A stretch of 64,000 nucleotides of DNA from Bacillota bacterium (lineage in GTDB: Bacteria; Bacillota; Clostridia; TANB77; CAG-465), in NCBI GenBank assembly GCA_023410645.1, contig JAEYPQ010000018.1:1-64000 (forward strand), read 5' to 3'. The stretch's first letter is position 1. Every line of letters starts with the position of its first letter. Below are positions 6,531 to 15,196 of this stretch, one piece after another. The position numbers and the translations under genes were made by a program. Below the pieces are notes generated by a model that was not told the origin of the DNA, did no database searches, and worked only from the letters and a program-made list of their open reading frames with translations.

Positions 6531-9236
6531 TTGGAAAAAAAGTGGTTTAATAAAGAGGTATCTCAAGTTGAAAAAGAGCTTGAGACTGATATCCGAGTAG
6601 GCTTATCTATAAAAGAGGTAAAAAATAGACAAGATAAATATGGATTTAATCAATTAACGGAAAAAAAGAAAAGGACTCTTATTCAAAGATTTCTTGATCA
6701 ATTTAAAGATTTCATGATAATTGTCTTAATTATCGCTGCAATTATTTCTGGAGTTATTGGAACAATTGAGGGTGAAGGAATTACTGATACGATTATAATT
6801 TTATTTGTAGTTGTTGTAAATTCAATAATTGGTGTAGTACAAGAGAGTAGAGCAGAAAAATCATTGGAGGCTTTGAAAAAATTAAGTGATCATGCATCGA
6901 AAGTTATAAGAGATGGAAATTTGTCAGTTGTACAATCAAAAGATTTAGTTCCTGGGGATTTAATAATTCTTGAAACTGGGGATTATATACCAGCTGATTT
7001 AAGAATAGCAGAGGCAATAAATTTGAAATGTCAAGAGGCATCACTCACTGGTGAATCTGTTCCAGTAGATAAAATTTCAGAAAAAATAGAAAATTCAAGT
7101 ATTACAATTGCTGATATGGAAAATATTGCTTTTTCATCAAGTTTAGTAACTTATGGAAGAGGAAAAGGTATAGTAATTGAAACTGGAATGAATACAGAAG
7201 TTGGAAAGATTGCAAATATAATAAATAATACTGAGGAAACGCAAACTCCACTTCAAATAAAATTAAATAAATTAGGAAAGACATTAGGTATTGTTGCTCT
7301 TATAATTTGTGTTATTATATTTATAATTGGAATTATATATGGAAAAGAGCCTACACATATGTTTATGACTGCTGTTAGCCTAGCAGTTGCAGCAATTCCA
7401 GAAGGACTTGCTGCTGTTTCTACAATTGTTCTTGCAATTGGTGTTCAAAGAATGGTAAAGAAAAATGCAATAGTAAAAAAATTACCATCTGTTGAGACTT
7501 TAGGAAGTGCAACTGTTATATGTTCCGATAAAACGGGTACCCTTACTCAAAATAAAATGACAGTTAAAAAAATATTTTGGAATAATAAATTAGTTGAATT
7601 AAGTGATATTGATGAAAAAAACATTGATGGTGAACTTGAAAAATTGATATATTCTAGTATGCTTTGCAACGATACTAAAATATCAAATGATAATACTTTG
7701 GCAGGTGACCCTACAGAAACTGCATTAATTGATATGGGGTTTAATTTAGGATTTGATACAAGTATATATGAGATTATGCCAAGAGTTGATGAAAAACCAT
7801 TTGATTCAGGAAGAAAGCTAATGACAACAGTTCATAGAGTAAACGATAAATACCGTGTATACACAAAAGGTGGGGTTGATGAATTACTTGCTAAATGTTC
7901 GAGTTATACTTTAAATAACGAAATTTTAGATGATCTTTATAATTATAAAAATATTATAAAAACTCAAAATGAGCAGATGGCAGTAAATGCTTTAAGAGTA
8001 CTTGCTATGGGATATAAGGAATTAGAACATGAACCGAGTAGAGAAGAAATTGAAAATATAGAATCTGATTTAATATATGTTGGAATGGTAGGAATGATAG
8101 ATCCTCCAAGAGAAGAGGCAAAAGAGGCAGTTGAAAAATGTAAATCAGCAGGAATTAAAACTATAATGATTACTGGTGACCATAAAATTACTGCAATGGC
8201 AATTGCAAAAGAGTTAGGTATTTTAAATGACGAGGCAGAAGCTATTACCGGAATTGATATTGATAATATGTCAGATGATGAATTCAATAAAAATGTAAAA
8301 AATTATTCCGTTTATGCAAGAGTATCACCAGAGCATAAAGTAAGAATTGTTAATGCACTTCAATCAAATAATGAAATTGTTGCAATGACTGGTGATGGTG
8401 TTAATGATTCACCTGCACTAAAAAAATCAGATATTGGATGTGCAATGGGAATAGTGGGAACTGATGTTGCAAAAGAATCTGCTGATATCATTTTAACAGA
8501 TGATAATTTCGCGACCGTTGTATCGGCAGTAGAAGAAGGAAGAAGAATATATAAAAATATTTTAAAAGTAATTCAATTTTTACTTTCAAGCAATGTTGGT
8601 GAAATAGTACTTTTATTTGTTGCAATTTTAATTACACCATTACTTGCTAGTTGGTTTGGAATAAATGATATAGGCCGTCTTGAACCATTACTACCTATAC
8701 ATATACTGTGGATAAATTTGGTTACAGATTCCCTTCCGGCTTTAGCACTTGCAATTGATCCGGCTGAAAAAGATATTATGAAAAAGAAATCTATCAATGC
8801 TAAGAAAGGCATATTTACTAAAGGAATGACTTGGAGAGTTATATACCAAGGAGTAATGGTTGGAATAATAACTTTAATAGCATTTATTATTGGTATATCT
8901 ACACCTAATGTAGATGATGAGATGAAAATAAAAATCGGACAGACAATGGCATTTATAGTTTTAGCATTATCAGAGCTGGTACATGTGTTTAACGTAAGAG
9001 ATAATAGAAAATCTATATTTAAAACAAATATATTTAATAATAAGCAGTTAATTCTTGCGATATTTGTATCTGCAATGCTTATGTTCGTGATTATTTTAGT
9101 ACCTAGTTTTAGAGAAATATTTGATATAGTTGAATTACCGCTAAATGACATAGTTTCTCTTATATTACTGGTATTATCACCAATATTTATTGTTGAAATA
9201 ATGAAATTATTTAAATTTAATGGAAAAGAAGATTAA
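6531..9236 (+). CDS. Cation-transporting P-type ATPase (Ca2+/Mn2+, P2 type)
   Basis: 901 residues from the chosen TTG. It is a membrane pump using an aspartyl-phosphate intermediate. In order: the N-terminal cation-ATPase segment, TM1-2, the actuator-domain motif LTGES (about 170), PEGL in TM4 (IPEGLAAVS), the phosphorylation motif DKTGTLT (Asp near 333), KGG of the nucleotide domain, the hinge TGDGVNDSPALK, and six further membrane segments. The PEGL and GDGVND forms place it with SERCA/PMR1-like ATPases. The upstream manganese riboswitch suggests Mn2+ (with or without Ca2+) export as the physiological job. TTG at 6531 was chosen because GGGAG lies 8-9 bases upstream and the MEKKWF opening matches the family. 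It is a single-gene unit with a terminator at 9256. Confidence 0.93.
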   Translation: MEKKWFNKEVSQVEKELETDIRVGLSIKEVKNRQDKYGFNQLTEKKKRTLIQRFLDQFKDFMIIVLIIAAIISGVIGTIEGEGITDTIIILFVVVVNSIIGVVQESRAEKSLEALKKLSDHASKVIRDGNLSVVQSKDLVPGDLIILETGDYIPADLRIAEAINLKCQEASLTGESVPVDKISEKIENSSITIADMENIAFSSSLVTYGRGKGIVIETGMNTEVGKIANIINNTEETQTPLQIKLNKLGKTLGIVALIICVIIFIIGIIYGKEPTHMFMTAVSLAVAAIPEGLAAVSTIVLAIGVQRMVKKNAIVKKLPSVETLGSATVICSDKTGTLTQNKMTVKKIFWNNKLVELSDIDEKNIDGELEKLIYSSMLCNDTKISNDNTLAGDPTETALIDMGFNLGFDTSIYEIMPRVDEKPFDSGRKLMTTVHRVNDKYRVYTKGGVDELLAKCSSYTLNNEILDDLYNYKNIIKTQNEQMAVNALRVLAMGYKELEHEPSREEIENIESDLIYVGMVGMIDPPREEAKEAVEKCKSAGIKTIMITGDHKITAMAIAKELGILNDEAEAITGIDIDNMSDDEFNKNVKNYSVYARVSPEHKVRIVNALQSNNEIVAMTGDGVNDSPALKKSDIGCAMGIVGTDVAKESADIILTDDNFATVVSAVEEGRRIYKNILKVIQFLLSSNVGEIVLLFVAILITPLLASWFGINDIGRLEPLLPIHILWINLVTDSLPALALAIDPAEKDIMKKKSINAKKGIFTKGMTWRVIYQGVMVGIITLIAFIIGISTPNVDDEMKIKIGQTMAFIVLALSELVHVFNVRDNRKSIFKTNIFNNKQLILAIFVSAMLMFVIILVPSFREIFDIVELPLNDIVSLILLVLSPIFIVEIMKLFKFNGKED

Positions 9237-9255
9237 AAAAATTATAAAAAATTTT

Positions 9256-9288
9256 AAAGACGTAACTGTAAAAGGTTATGTCTTTTTT
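9256..9288 (+). terminator. Rho-independent terminator of the ATPase gene
   Basis: AAAGACGTAAC (9256-9266) pairs with GTTATGTCTTT (9275-9285, one G-T pair) and runs into TTTT. Confidence 0.8.
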
Positions 9289-9335
9289 GTGATACATATC
9301 TTTATTATTGAATATAATTAAAGGAAGGTGATATT

Positions 9336-9494
9336 ATGTTTGAAGGTTATGATGTACCAAATACGTATCAAACTCCTAATGTGATAAATGACACAACACG
9401 CTTAGAAAAAATATGGATGTTAGAGTTAGAAAGAATAAGTAATAATATTGCTTTTTTAGGAAGAATACCTAACGGTTTAAGAAGGGAGCGATAA
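9336..9494 (+). CDS. 52-residue hypothetical protein, coupled to the VanW gene
   Basis: A small frame of 52 codons beginning MFEGYDVPNTYQ and ending GRIPNGLRRER. It has a strong ribosome site (GGAAGGTGAT, 3 bases before ATG) and its stop overlaps the next start by one base (TAATG), a good sign of a translated, coupled gene. The middle carries a short amphipathic, Leu/Glu-rich stretch (TRLEKIWMLELERISNN). No signal peptide, no membrane segment and no family that I recognise. A TATAAT at 9313-9318 may be its -10. Its only visible context is the VanW partner. Confidence 0.6.
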   Translation: MFEGYDVPNTYQTPNVINDTTRLEKIWMLELERISNNIAFLGRIPNGLRRER

Positions 9495-9949
9495 TGAAAG
9501 AATTAATTTCTACAAGTACAACAAAATTTAAAAAAGGTCAAGAAAATAGAAATAATAACATTGAACTTGCCGCAAAAGCAATTAACAATGTACAATTATT
9601 GCCAAATGAAGAATTTTCTTTTAACAATATTGTTGGTGAAAGAACTAAGGCAAAAGGTTATAAAGAAGCAAATACTATATATAATAAAAAGATAATACAA
9701 AGTGTTGGTGGAGGAATTTGTCAAGTATCAACTACTTTAAATATGGCTGTGAAAAAGGCAAGGCTTAAAGTTACAGAAGTACATATACATTCTATTCCAA
9801 TAAGTTATGCAAAAAGGGTAGATGAGGCAGCTGTATCATGGGGTGAACTTGATTATAAATTCATGAATAATACTAAAGATATTATTTTGATAGAAACTAA
9901 ATATGATGATAAAAGGGCAGCTTTAACAATAAATTTATATAAAGTTTAA
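9494..9949 (+). CDS. VanW family protein, minimal form
   Basis: 151 residues covering just the VanW domain: EEFSFNNIVGERTKAKGY, the hallmark SVGGGICQVSTTLN, and HIHSIPISYAKRVDEAAVSWGELDYKF. VanW proteins accompany some glycopeptide-resistance clusters and many cell-envelope loci, but their biochemical role is not established. Most relatives have a signal peptide and a longer N-terminal part. Here the protein starts directly at the ELISTSTTKF strand, so it is probably cytoplasmic or needs a partner. The start is fixed by the TAATG overlap with the 52-residue gene and the GGGAG in front of it. There are no vanR/S/H/A genes nearby, so resistance should not be inferred. Confidence 0.85.
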   Translation: MKELISTSTTKFKKGQENRNNNIELAAKAINNVQLLPNEEFSFNNIVGERTKAKGYKEANTIYNKKIIQSVGGGICQVSTTLNMAVKKARLKVTEVHIHSIPISYAKRVDEAAVSWGELDYKFMNNTKDIILIETKYDDKRAALTINLYKV

Positions 9950-9950
9950 A

Positions 9951-9981
9951 AAATTAGATGATTTTTTCATCTAATTTTTTT
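9951..9981 (+). terminator. Rho-independent terminator
   Basis: AAATTAGATGA at 9951-9961 pairs with TCATCTAATTT (from about 9968) and is followed by T residues, directly after the VanW stop. Confidence 0.85.
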
Positions 9982-10041
9982 GTAAAATAACAATATTAAC
10001 ATAACAATACAAAGATTAATATAATAAAATAGGTGATAATT

Positions 10042-10320
10042 ATGGGAATTTTTATACAAACTATTATTTATCTGTTGGCAGTGCTTGGAATAATAATTAC
10101 AACAATGTCTTTTTTTGAATCATATATTTATAAAAATAATTCAGAAAGTCAGTATAAATTTTATAGAAAAAATTACATGAAAAATAAACATGTGGAGATA
10201 ATAATTAATATAAATGGATTTAATGAAAATGAGGAAAATGAGATAATAGATAAAATTAAAAATGGAAAATATGAAAATATTGAAGAAGTTGCAGATGAGT
10301 TTAAAATAATTAAAAGTTAG
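10042..10320 (+). CDS. Small membrane-anchored hypothetical protein
   Basis: 92 residues with one N-terminal membrane segment (about 3-26), then a charged, Lys/Asn/Glu-rich tail predicted to be helical. The start was taken at the ATG preceded at 4 bases by AGGTGAT, not at the GTG inside that ribosome site. No family is recognised. It lies immediately upstream of ruvA, but ruvA has its own promoter in the gap, so a functional link is not implied. The end shows no obvious terminator. Confidence 0.6.
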   Translation: MGIFIQTIIYLLAVLGIIITTMSFFESYIYKNNSESQYKFYRKNYMKNKHVEIIININGFNENEENEIIDKIKNGKYENIEEVADEFKIIKS

Positions 10321-10328
10321 GTTTTTCA

Positions 10329-10357
10329 TTGACTTTATTTGTCGTTTTGTGTAAAAT
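10329..10357 (+). promoter_or_regulatory. Sigma-A promoter of ruvA
   Basis: TTGACT (10329-10334), 17-bp spacer, TAAAAT (10352-10357). The predicted start of transcription (about 10364) falls at the beginning of the GAGGTGAT ribosome site. Confidence 0.7.
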
Positions 10358-10376
10358 ATACATGAGGTGATAAAAA

Positions 10377-10976
10377 GTGTATGCACACTTTAAAGGAAAA
10401 CTAGACAGAAAATTATCTGACAGAATAATACTAGATGTTAACAATGTTGGATATGAAATATATATGCCAGAGAGCGAAATTATAGAAATTAATGATTTTG
10501 AAAATATAATAAAAATATATACATATTTACAGGTAAGAGAAGATGATATGAAGTTATTTGGTTTTTTATCTGATAAGACGCTTGAGTTTTTTAAAAAGTT
10601 AATAAGTGTTAATGGAGTTGGGCCAAAGGTTGCACTTGGGATTATTTCAAAAATTGATCCAAGTGATATGTGTATTGCGATTGCAACTGAAAATATACTT
10701 ACTTTAAAATCTATTCCTGGAATTGGCCCTAAAATGGCACAAAAAATAATATTGGAATTAAAAGATAAAGTATTAAAAGATGAAATATCTGATATTAAAG
10801 AAAAGCAAAGTAAAGTTATCTCAAAAAATCCTAATTTAGATGAAGCAATAACTGCATTACAGGTTTTAGGATATACTGAGAAAAGTATAAAAGAAATTAT
10901 TAATAATATTGATGTAAAAAATGATAAAGTTGAAGATATAATAAGGAAAGTTCTAAAAGAAATGCAAAGAAATTAA
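10377..10976 (+). CDS. ruvA: Holliday junction DNA helicase subunit RuvA
   Basis: 199 residues, the normal RuvA length. Domain I is the OB fold (MYAHFKGKL to LFGFLSD). Domain II carries two helix-hairpin-helix elements with the expected glycines, ISVNGVGPKVALGI (about 78-91) and LKSIPGIGPKMAQKI (about 112-126). A short domain III at the C terminus binds RuvB. RuvA tetramers clamp four-way junctions and load the RuvB motor during recombinational repair. The start is GTG with GAGGTGAT 5 bases upstream. Usually ruvA is followed by ruvB; here the next gene is ftsE, so ruvB must be elsewhere in the genome. Confidence 0.96.
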   Translation: MYAHFKGKLDRKLSDRIILDVNNVGYEIYMPESEIIEINDFENIIKIYTYLQVREDDMKLFGFLSDKTLEFFKKLISVNGVGPKVALGIISKIDPSDMCIAIATENILTLKSIPGIGPKMAQKIILELKDKVLKDEISDIKEKQSKVISKNPNLDEAITALQVLGYTEKSIKEIINNIDVKNDKVEDIIRKVLKEMQRN

Positions 10977-11007
10977 AAGGCAAAATTTTGTAATATATTG
11001 TAATATA

Positions 11008-11036
11008 TAGACAAATTAATTGTTTTGTGATATCAT
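11008..11036 (+). promoter_or_regulatory. Sigma-A promoter of ftsE-ftsX
   Basis: TAGACA (11008-11013), 17-bp spacer, TATCAT (11031-11036) preceded by TGA. This makes an extended -10 promoter upstream of ftsE. Confidence 0.6.
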
Positions 11037-11078
11037 TTTTAATTAGAAATTAAAAGTATAATTTTGAAAGGAAAACAG

Positions 11079-11753
11079 ATGATAGAATTTATAAATGTAA
11101 CAAAAAATTACGATCATAGTGTTAATGCACTTGATAGTATTAATGTAAACATAGAAAAAGGTGAATTTTTATTTTTAGTTGGCCCATCTGGGTCTGGTAA
11201 ATCTACATTCTTAAAATTAATGATAAAGGAAGAAGAACTGACTTCTGGAAAAATAATACTGGATGGTAAAGATTTAACTAAGATGAAAGCAAAAGAAATA
11301 CCATTTTTAAGAAGAAAAATTGGATTTGTATTCCAAGATTTTAGATTGCTATATGATAGAACAGTGCAAGAAAATATAGAATTTGCACTAAGAGTAATAG
11401 AGGCTTCTGAAAAAGAAATAAAATCTCAATTAAAGAATGTTTTAGAGATGGTTGGATTATCTGGAAAAGAAAAATACTTTCCAAATCAACTATCAGGTGG
11501 AGAACAACAAAGAATAGCACTAGCACGTGCTCTTGCAACAAGACCACCAATAATTATAGCAGATGAACCTACAGGAAACTTAGATCCTTCAACCGCAGAT
11601 GATATTTTTAAAACGCTACTTGAAATTAATTCAAGAGGAACTACTATTTTAGTTGTTACCCATGCAAGAGATATTGTAAATAAACTAAATAAAAGAGTAA
11701 TAGCTCTAGATCATGGAAAAGTAGTAAAAGATGATCAAAAAGGGGGGTATTAA
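11079..11753 (+). CDS. ftsE: Cell division ATP-binding protein FtsE
   Basis: 224 residues, a compact ABC ATPase. Walker A GPSGSGKST (about 36-44), Q-loop VFQDFRLL, signature LSGGEQQRIALARAL, Walker B IIIADEPTGNLDP and switch His in VVTHA are all intact. The DFRLL/DRTVQENIEFAL segment is typical of FtsE. With FtsX it forms the membrane complex that activates a peptidoglycan hydrolase at the division site or side wall. The ATG at 11079 was chosen because AAAGGA precedes it and the family opens MIEF. The stop is 1 base before the ftsX start, and the M23 hydrolase follows, giving the FtsEX-hydrolase set in one operon. Confidence 0.96.
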   Translation: MIEFINVTKNYDHSVNALDSINVNIEKGEFLFLVGPSGSGKSTFLKLMIKEEELTSGKIILDGKDLTKMKAKEIPFLRRKIGFVFQDFRLLYDRTVQENIEFALRVIEASEKEIKSQLKNVLEMVGLSGKEKYFPNQLSGGEQQRIALARALATRPPIIIADEPTGNLDPSTADDIFKTLLEINSRGTTILVVTHARDIVNKLNKRVIALDHGKVVKDDQKGGY

Positions 11754-11754
11754 A

Positions 11755-12645
11755 ATGACTACAAATACTTACCTTATAAAAGAAGGATACGAAAATTTAA
11801 GAAAGCATGGTTCAAAGACATTATCTACTATATTAATTATTTGTGCAACAATGCTTGTAATTGGTATATTTATTGTTTTATTTCAAAATGTTAATAAAAA
11901 CGTTGAAACGATGAGAGTTGAACAGGGATTACAAGCTTTTATAGATGATACTGCAACAAGTGATGAAATAGAATATATGAAAGATGAAATAAAAAATATA
12001 TCTGGGGTTAAAACAGTAGATTATCTATCAAAGGAACAAGCATATGAAGATGCAAAAAAGGTCTTTGAGGGTCAGGAATATTTTATAGAAGGACTTGAAA
12101 ATGTAAAAATTTTTCCAGCCTCATTTGTAGTAAAATTTTCAAATATTGAACAAAGTCAAAATGTTAAAGCAGCAGTTGAAAAAGTAGATGGAATATATAA
12201 AGTTAAATATAACGAAGGTACTATACAAGCAGTTGTTTCAATTTCAAAGATAGCAAACATTTTCTTGTTAGGTGTTGGAGCAATTCTTTTAATAGTTAGT
12301 ATATTTATTATTTCAAATACTATAAAATTAGCTGTATATTCAAATAAACGTGAAATTTTTATAATGAGATACATAGGTGCTACAAATAGATTTATAAGGA
12401 CACCTTTTATAGTTGAAGGTGCTATAATGGGTATTGTGTCTGCAATAATATCATTTATTTTAATATCACTTGGATATGTTGTAGTTTATGCGAGATTACC
12501 TCAAATTCAGTCTACACTTGGTGTATTTGGATTTATTCCATATTCAAGTTTATGGTATCAAGTACTTTTAGTATATATAGGATTAGGACTATTTATAGGA
12601 ATATTAGGAAGTTCTATTTCAATAAGGAAATATTTAAAAGTATAG
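11755..12645 (+). CDS. ftsX: Cell division membrane protein FtsX
   Basis: 296 residues. FtsX layout: cytoplasmic N terminus with YLIKEGYENLRKHGSKTLSTI, TM1 (about 24-46), a roughly 110-residue extracellular loop (VDYLSKEQAYEDAK), then three TM segments including the FtsX core LAVYSNKREIFIMRYIGATNRFIRTPF. The extracellular loop transmits FtsE ATP hydrolysis to a wall hydrolase. The start follows GGGGGGT and the ftsE stop by one base. The M23 gene begins 11 bases after the stop. Confidence 0.96.
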   Translation: MTTNTYLIKEGYENLRKHGSKTLSTILIICATMLVIGIFIVLFQNVNKNVETMRVEQGLQAFIDDTATSDEIEYMKDEIKNISGVKTVDYLSKEQAYEDAKKVFEGQEYFIEGLENVKIFPASFVVKFSNIEQSQNVKAAVEKVDGIYKVKYNEGTIQAVVSISKIANIFLLGVGAILLIVSIFIISNTIKLAVYSNKREIFIMRYIGATNRFIRTPFIVEGAIMGIVSAIISFILISLGYVVVYARLPQIQSTLGVFGFIPYSSLWYQVLLVYIGLGLFIGILGSSISIRKYLKV

Positions 12646-12655
12646 GAGGAAACAA

Positions 12656-13867
12656 ATGAAAAATAGAAAGTATATTAAGATATTATCGTTATGTTTATTA
12701 ATAACTTTAGTATTCGGCCAAGTTTTTGCAGCTAATGTTCAAAAGTATCAAGATGAGTTAGAGGCAATTAAAGAGCAAGAAAAACAAAATGCTAGCAAAT
12801 TGTCGGGTGTTGAAAAAGAGATTGCTCAAGATATGTATGAGATGATAGACTTAGATAGTAAGATGATGAAGTATAGTAATGAACTTGCAGAGTTACAAGG
12901 TAAGGTTGATAATGTTAATGCAAAATTGAAAGAGCAAGAAGATGCACTGCAAAATGCTTCTCAAGGCTACAATTCAGCAGAAGATATGTATTTGACTAGA
13001 CTCAGAGCTATTTATGAAAATGGAATACCCAGTATAATTGATATATTATTTGCTTCAAAAGGAATAACAGATTTCTTTTCTAGAATGAATGTATATACAA
13101 GCATACTTGAATATGATAAATCATTAGTTGGAAATATGCAGAGCCAAAAAGAATATGTTGATTATATAAAAAAAGATATTGAAGTTCAAAAATTACAACT
13201 AGAACAATTAAAATATGATACTCAAAAGTCTACACAGGCACTAGAAGATACAATAACTGCTAAAAATAAAAAGATAGCAGATTTACAATCTTCAAAATCT
13301 GATTTGCAAGAAAAAGCTAAAATATTAGAACAACAAAGAGATGCTGCAAATAAAAAAGTTGAAGAAGAGTTAGAGAAAGCATATAGAGAATCTTTAGCAA
13401 ATTCAAATAATCCAGTATTTACTGGAGGAGACTTTGCATGGCCAGTTAATGGGTATTATACTATAACTACAAGATATAATGCTATATATGATCCTTTTTC
13501 ATCAGGTAAAAATTATGTTCATTATGGAGCTGATGTTGCTGGATCTGGAATATCTGGGAAACCAATACTTGCAATTGAAGCAGGTACGGTCACAGTACCA
13601 GCATTTATGTCAAGTGGATATGGAAATTATGTTATTATAGCACATGGAAAAAGTCAAAAAGACGGTAATGTGTATACTTCGCTATATGGTCATATGAGTT
13701 CAATTGCAGTTACAACTGGACAACATGTAGAAAGAGGTCAAGTAATTGGGTATGTGGGTAGTACAGGATGGTCTACTGGACCACATTTACATTTTCAAAT
13801 GACACGAAATGGTGCAACTTTTGATCCATTATCATTGTATCCAGCAGTTAAATTTAATTATGTATAA
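12656..13867 (+). CDS. FtsEX-partner peptidoglycan hydrolase: coiled coil plus M23 peptidase
   Basis: 403 residues. A signal peptide (about 1-26, ending QVFA) is followed by long coiled-coil helices (about 30-245) and a C-terminal LytM/M23 endopeptidase domain (about 265-395). The zinc ligands and catalytic residues of M23 are present: HYGADV (H-x3-D) and HLHFQM (H-x-H). The architecture equals that of EnvC/PcsB-type proteins, with the coiled coil contacting FtsX. Unlike EnvC, the M23 site is intact, so this protein probably cuts peptide cross-links itself. Its place directly after ftsX supports the role of FtsEX-controlled hydrolase. AGGAGG stands before the ATG. Confidence 0.93.
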   Translation: MKNRKYIKILSLCLLITLVFGQVFAANVQKYQDELEAIKEQEKQNASKLSGVEKEIAQDMYEMIDLDSKMMKYSNELAELQGKVDNVNAKLKEQEDALQNASQGYNSAEDMYLTRLRAIYENGIPSIIDILFASKGITDFFSRMNVYTSILEYDKSLVGNMQSQKEYVDYIKKDIEVQKLQLEQLKYDTQKSTQALEDTITAKNKKIADLQSSKSDLQEKAKILEQQRDAANKKVEEELEKAYRESLANSNNPVFTGGDFAWPVNGYYTITTRYNAIYDPFSSGKNYVHYGADVAGSGISGKPILAIEAGTVTVPAFMSSGYGNYVIIAHGKSQKDGNVYTSLYGHMSSIAVTTGQHVERGQVIGYVGSTGWSTGPHLHFQMTRNGATFDPLSLYPAVKFNYV

Positions 13868-13914
13868 AGCTTATTAAAAGTTTGTGAAAAAAAGATAAAA
13901 TTTTGTTAAAAGTA

Positions 13915-13943
13915 TTGACATATTTTATCTTTTATTGCATAAT
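13915..13943 (+). promoter_or_regulatory. Sigma-A promoter of sepF
   Basis: TTGACA (13915-13920), 17-bp spacer, CATAAT (13938-13943). It lies in the 114-base gap before sepF. Confidence 0.7.
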
Positions 13944-13981
13944 AGAGTTGAGTGATAGTATTATCATAGGGGGTTAATAGT

Positions 13982-14503
13982 ATGAGCGCAGCAATAATAA
14001 ATAAGTTTATGGATATGATGGGTATTAATAATCATGATGATGACGGGTACGATGAAACAGAACAATATGAAGCAGAAGTTAATGATGCTGAAGAAAGTTA
14101 TGAATTACCAACTTCAAAAGCTAGAAGAAGTTTTAGTGATATAGAGGCAAGTAATCCTTACTCTTCTAAGAATAATATGCAAACTAAGGTTATTCCAATG
14201 AATACAGCAGTTTCTTCTTCAAAAATGGTAATTACACAACCTACTTGTTATGATGATGTTCAAGAAATTGGTGAATATTTAAAAGAAAAGAAATCAATAA
14301 TAATAAATCTTGAAAACGTTGGTAAAGAAGATGCTAGAAGAATTCTTGATTTTTTAAGCGGAGCTGCTTTTATGATAGAAGGATCAATACAAAAAGTATC
14401 TAATTTGATTTATCTTATGGCACCAAGAAATGTAGAAATACAAAACGATGTTGAAAGAAATCAATATAAACAACAAAAATCATCATTTTCATGGCTTAAA
14501 TAA
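13982..14503 (+). CDS. sepF: Cell division protein SepF
   Basis: 173 residues. A short N-terminal amphipathic helix (membrane binding), an acidic linker (about 20-90), and the C-terminal SepF domain (about 75-160) with CYDDVQEIGEYLKEKKSIIINLENV and RRILDFLSGAAFMIEGSIQKVSNLIYLMAP. SepF tethers FtsZ to the membrane and bends the ring. It has its own promoter and a terminator right after the stop, between the ftsEX block and divIVA, so the stretch 11-15 kb is a division cluster without ftsZ. Confidence 0.96.
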   Translation: MSAAIINKFMDMMGINNHDDDGYDETEQYEAEVNDAEESYELPTSKARRSFSDIEASNPYSSKNNMQTKVIPMNTAVSSSKMVITQPTCYDDVQEIGEYLKEKKSIIINLENVGKEDARRILDFLSGAAFMIEGSIQKVSNLIYLMAPRNVEIQNDVERNQYKQQKSSFSWLK

Positions 14504-14515
14504 TGAAAAACAAAA

Positions 14516-14544
14516 GCAGACTTAAGCTAAAGTCTGCCTTTTTT
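14516..14544 (+). terminator. Rho-independent terminator of sepF
   Basis: GCAGACTT (14516-14523) pairs with AAGTCTGC (14530-14537), followed by CTTTTTT. Confidence 0.9.
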
Positions 14545-14573
14545 GTAATATATAAAAAGGGGGAGATTTATAT

Positions 14574-15023
14574 ATGATTACACCAATAGATATTGAAAAC
14601 AAAGTATTTAAAAAAGCTAAAATGAAGGGATACGATATTAATGATGTAGAAGACTTTTTAGAAGCATTGTTAATTGATTATGAAACTTTATATAAAGATA
14701 ATGCAGAATTAAGAGATAGAATTTCAACAATGCAAGAATCTGTTTCTTATTATAAATCTATTGAAGAAGGAATTAATAAAACAATAGAAAATGCTCAAGC
14801 TACTGCTGAAAATATAAAAGAAGTTGCTTTAAGGGAGGCTGAATCTATAAGAAAGGAAGCTGAATTAGAAGCAAGAAGAAATGTAGATAACTTAAAACAA
14901 GAAATAATTAGACTAGAGGCAGATGTAGAAGAAAAGAAAAAACAAATGCAAATATATAAAATTAGAGTTAGTTCTATGCTCGAAGCACAACTTAAGATTT
15001 TAAATGAAGAAGAAGGGTTTTAA
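14574..15023 (+). CDS. divIVA: DivIVA-family protein
   Basis: 149 residues. The DivIVA start is clear: MITPIDIENKVFKKAKMKGYDINDVEDFLEAL, containing the membrane-curvature-sensing N-terminal domain, followed by coiled coil over most of the remaining length. DivIVA marks poles and septa and recruits division, competence or sporulation partners. It is shorter than the B. subtilis protein. An own ribosome site (GGGGGAG) and terminators on both sides make it monocistronic. GpsB is a possible alternative, but the length and the KGYDINDVEDFL motif favour DivIVA. Confidence 0.88.
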   Translation: MITPIDIENKVFKKAKMKGYDINDVEDFLEALLIDYETLYKDNAELRDRISTMQESVSYYKSIEEGINKTIENAQATAENIKEVALREAESIRKEAELEARRNVDNLKQEIIRLEADVEEKKKQMQIYKIRVSSMLEAQLKILNEEEGF

Positions 15024-15043
15024 AAATCATTTAATAAAACAAG

Positions 15044-15080
15044 CTTTACTAAATATTATATTTAGTAAAGTTTTAATTTT
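15044..15080 (+). terminator. Rho-independent terminator of divIVA
   Basis: A 12-bp perfect stem, CTTTACTAAATA (15044-15055) with TATTTAGTAAAG (15059-15070), followed by a T-rich stretch. Confidence 0.85.
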
Positions 15081-15196
15081 ATGTAATATTTGTACTAATA
15101 ATATCAATTATTATATTTTTTTACTCATATAGTTGCAACTATATGTTAATTATGATAAAATAATTTTGCTAAATTTGAAAGATAGGAGAATTTTAA

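Noticed and set aside
8573..9151. A 192-codon minus-strand frame opposite the ATPase C terminus
   Set aside because: It is the antisense image of the transmembrane segments of the ATPase and has no start signals.
9494..9949. Vancomycin resistance determinant
   Set aside because: VanW domains are widespread without resistance, and vanH, vanA/B, vanX, vanR and vanS are all absent nearby.
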